DNA from: Ancylomarina subtilis
Lineage (GTDB): Bacteria > Bacteroidota > Bacteroidia > Bacteroidales > Marinifilaceae
Reading direction: 5' to 3'
Length of the DNA: 64,000 nt
Assembly: GCF_004217115.1 (NCBI RefSeq)
Contig: NZ_SHKN01000001.1
Span: 1,181,781 to 1,245,780, forward strand
Shown: positions 63,392-64,000 of the stretch, piece after piece
Position numbering within the stretch: the first letter of the stretch is position 1
Layout of the letters: every line of letters starts with the position of its first letter
Program-made: the position numbers and the translations under genes
The notes under the pieces: generated by a model
What the model was told of the DNA's origin: nothing
What the model saw: the letters and a program-made list of their open reading frames with translations, nothing else
The model's database searches: none

Positions 63392-63760
63392 ATGAAACGG
63401 TTTACATTAATCCTTTTAAGCCTGGCATTCGCAGCGCTATTCACAAGTTCATGTTCTACAGACGAAGAAACGAAACCCAGTTTTGATGAGTCATTAATCA
63501 TTGGAAAATGGAAGAGTGGGACTTTATTCGAAAGATACGATGCAGATAAATCGGGTGCGACCTGGGATACGGCTGATGACGTAGAGGAAAAAGAAGCACA
63601 GGAATTTACCTGGACCATAGACAAAGATCAGTTGGAGCAAATTCACATCATCGTGAATGGTGGTCTAGTTCCTAAAAGATACACCATTACAGATTTAACG
63701 GAAACGACAATGAAATATGAAGACGATTTCGGAGTAACAAAATCATTCAGCAAACAATAA
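63392..63760 (+). CDS. Small lipoprotein, lipocalin-like
   Basis: 122 residues, lipobox LFTSSC (Cys21). The mature part starts with an acidic linker and then LIIGKWKSGTLFERY, which resembles the G-x-W opening of small Bacteroidota lipocalin-like lipoproteins, followed by strands EFTWTIDKDQLEQIHIIV and YTITDLTETTMKYEDD. Short for a full lipocalin barrel, so only part of the fold or a simpler sandwich. It starts 4 bases before the next gene's ATG and may be co-transcribed with the AsmA-like gene. Ligand unknown. Confidence 0.72.
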   Translation: MKRFTLILLSLAFAALFTSSCSTDEETKPSFDESLIIGKWKSGTLFERYDADKSGATWDTADDVEEKEAQEFTWTIDKDQLEQIHIIVNGGLVPKRYTITDLTETTMKYEDDFGVTKSFSKQ

Positions 63761-63764
63761 TAAG

Positions 63765-64000
63765 ATGCGAATATTAAAAAAAGTTGGAATCGCTTTACTG
63801 GCATTGGTTTTTGTATTGATCATCGCTGCCTCAATAGGCATGTGGTATCTTTTTACGCCAGAAAAATTAAGTCCCATCGTTAACAAACAGGCCAAAGATT
63901 ATTTAGCCTGCCATACGATGATTGAAAAAGTTGAGCCCACTTTTTTTAGTAGCTATCCTTTTTTTGGGCTTGAGATTACGAATCTCTGTTTGACAGAGAA
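63765..64000 (+). CDS. AsmA-like protein, N-terminal part
   Basis: ATG at 63765, open to the window end (78 residues). N-terminal membrane anchor MRILKKVGIALLALVFVLII, then FTPEKLSPIVNKQAKDYLACH and VEPTFFSSYPFFGLEITNLCL, which fit the start of AsmA-family inner-membrane proteins that face the periplasm and are linked to phospholipid transport or outer-membrane assembly. Cut by the window edge. Confidence 0.75.
   Translation, partial: MRILKKVGIALLALVFVLIIAASIGMWYLFTPEKLSPIVNKQAKDYLACHTMIEKVEPTFFSSYPFFGLEITNLCLTE

Overview
The window looks like the chromosome of an AT-rich, Gram-negative Bacteroidota, most likely a Bacteroidales/Marinilabiliales-type marine or gut anaerobe. The evidence is two SusC/SusD pairs with FecR/ECF-sigma regulators, many lipoproteins with Bacteroidota-style lipoboxes, promoters of the form TTTG-N17-20-TAnnTTTG, and an anaerobic (early cobalt insertion) cobalamin pathway. 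The genus is inference only. No rRNA, tRNA, CRISPR array or prophage was seen.

Layout. (1) 1-12.5 kb: mostly single genes on the minus strand: a cut-off membrane protein, a TrmO-like tRNA methyltransferase, a two-gene secreted/lipoprotein unit, a lipoprotein with a PliI-type lysozyme-inhibitor domain, a TraB/TIKI-like protein, an MFS exporter, an NTF2-like secreted protein (plus strand), a beta-barrel protein with a basic tail and a small secreted protein built of repeats. (2) 12.8-13.1 kb: a DUF493 gene. (3) 13.1-26.3 kb: one 12-gene minus-strand cobalamin operon headed by a near-consensus promoter and a B12 riboswitch. It encodes precorrin-2 and corrin-ring enzymes, many as two-domain fusions, then the CbiMNQO cobalt transporter. 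The late steps (CbiA, CbiP, CbiB, CobUST) are not here. (4) 26.5-29.4 kb: a sodium/solute symporter and a UPF0597/cysteine desulfidase-like enzyme, convergent.

(5) 29.6-57.5 kb: an almost unbroken minus-strand block around two tandem, paralogous loci, each ECF sigma - FecR - SusC (with STN signalling domain) - SusD - intercistronic hairpin - TlpA-type lipoprotein. The downstream locus continues with a DsbD-alpha-like protein, a VCBS/FG-GAP protein and another TlpA protein. A DsbD-family reductase and an M16 peptidase follow. Five thioredoxin-fold proteins in one block suggest envelope thiol redox coupled to nutrient import; the substrate is unknown.

(6) 58-64 kb: accessory genes: a small membrane protein, a REP-associated tyrosine transposase carrying a REP-like palindrome inside its own gene, a second PliI-type lipoprotein, an orphan secreted protein, an AAA ATPase fused to a DUF4435/TOPRIM-like region (possible phage defence) flanked by inverted repeats, a small lipoprotein and the start of an AsmA-like gene.

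The most interesting signals are non-coding. Both SusC leaders carry, on the opposite strand, the same arrangement: a perfect TAnnTTTG box touching the SusC start codon, a small hairpin, then a strong U-tailed terminator, which predicts antisense RNAs of about 80 nt. A separate structured element of about 135 nt occurs twice (32.6 and 57.7 kb) with covarying stems. Both sigma loci also share a far-upstream block with a 23-base identical core. Three consecutive gaps in the cobalamin operon carry the same hairpin with an invariant 12-base loop and compensating stem changes.
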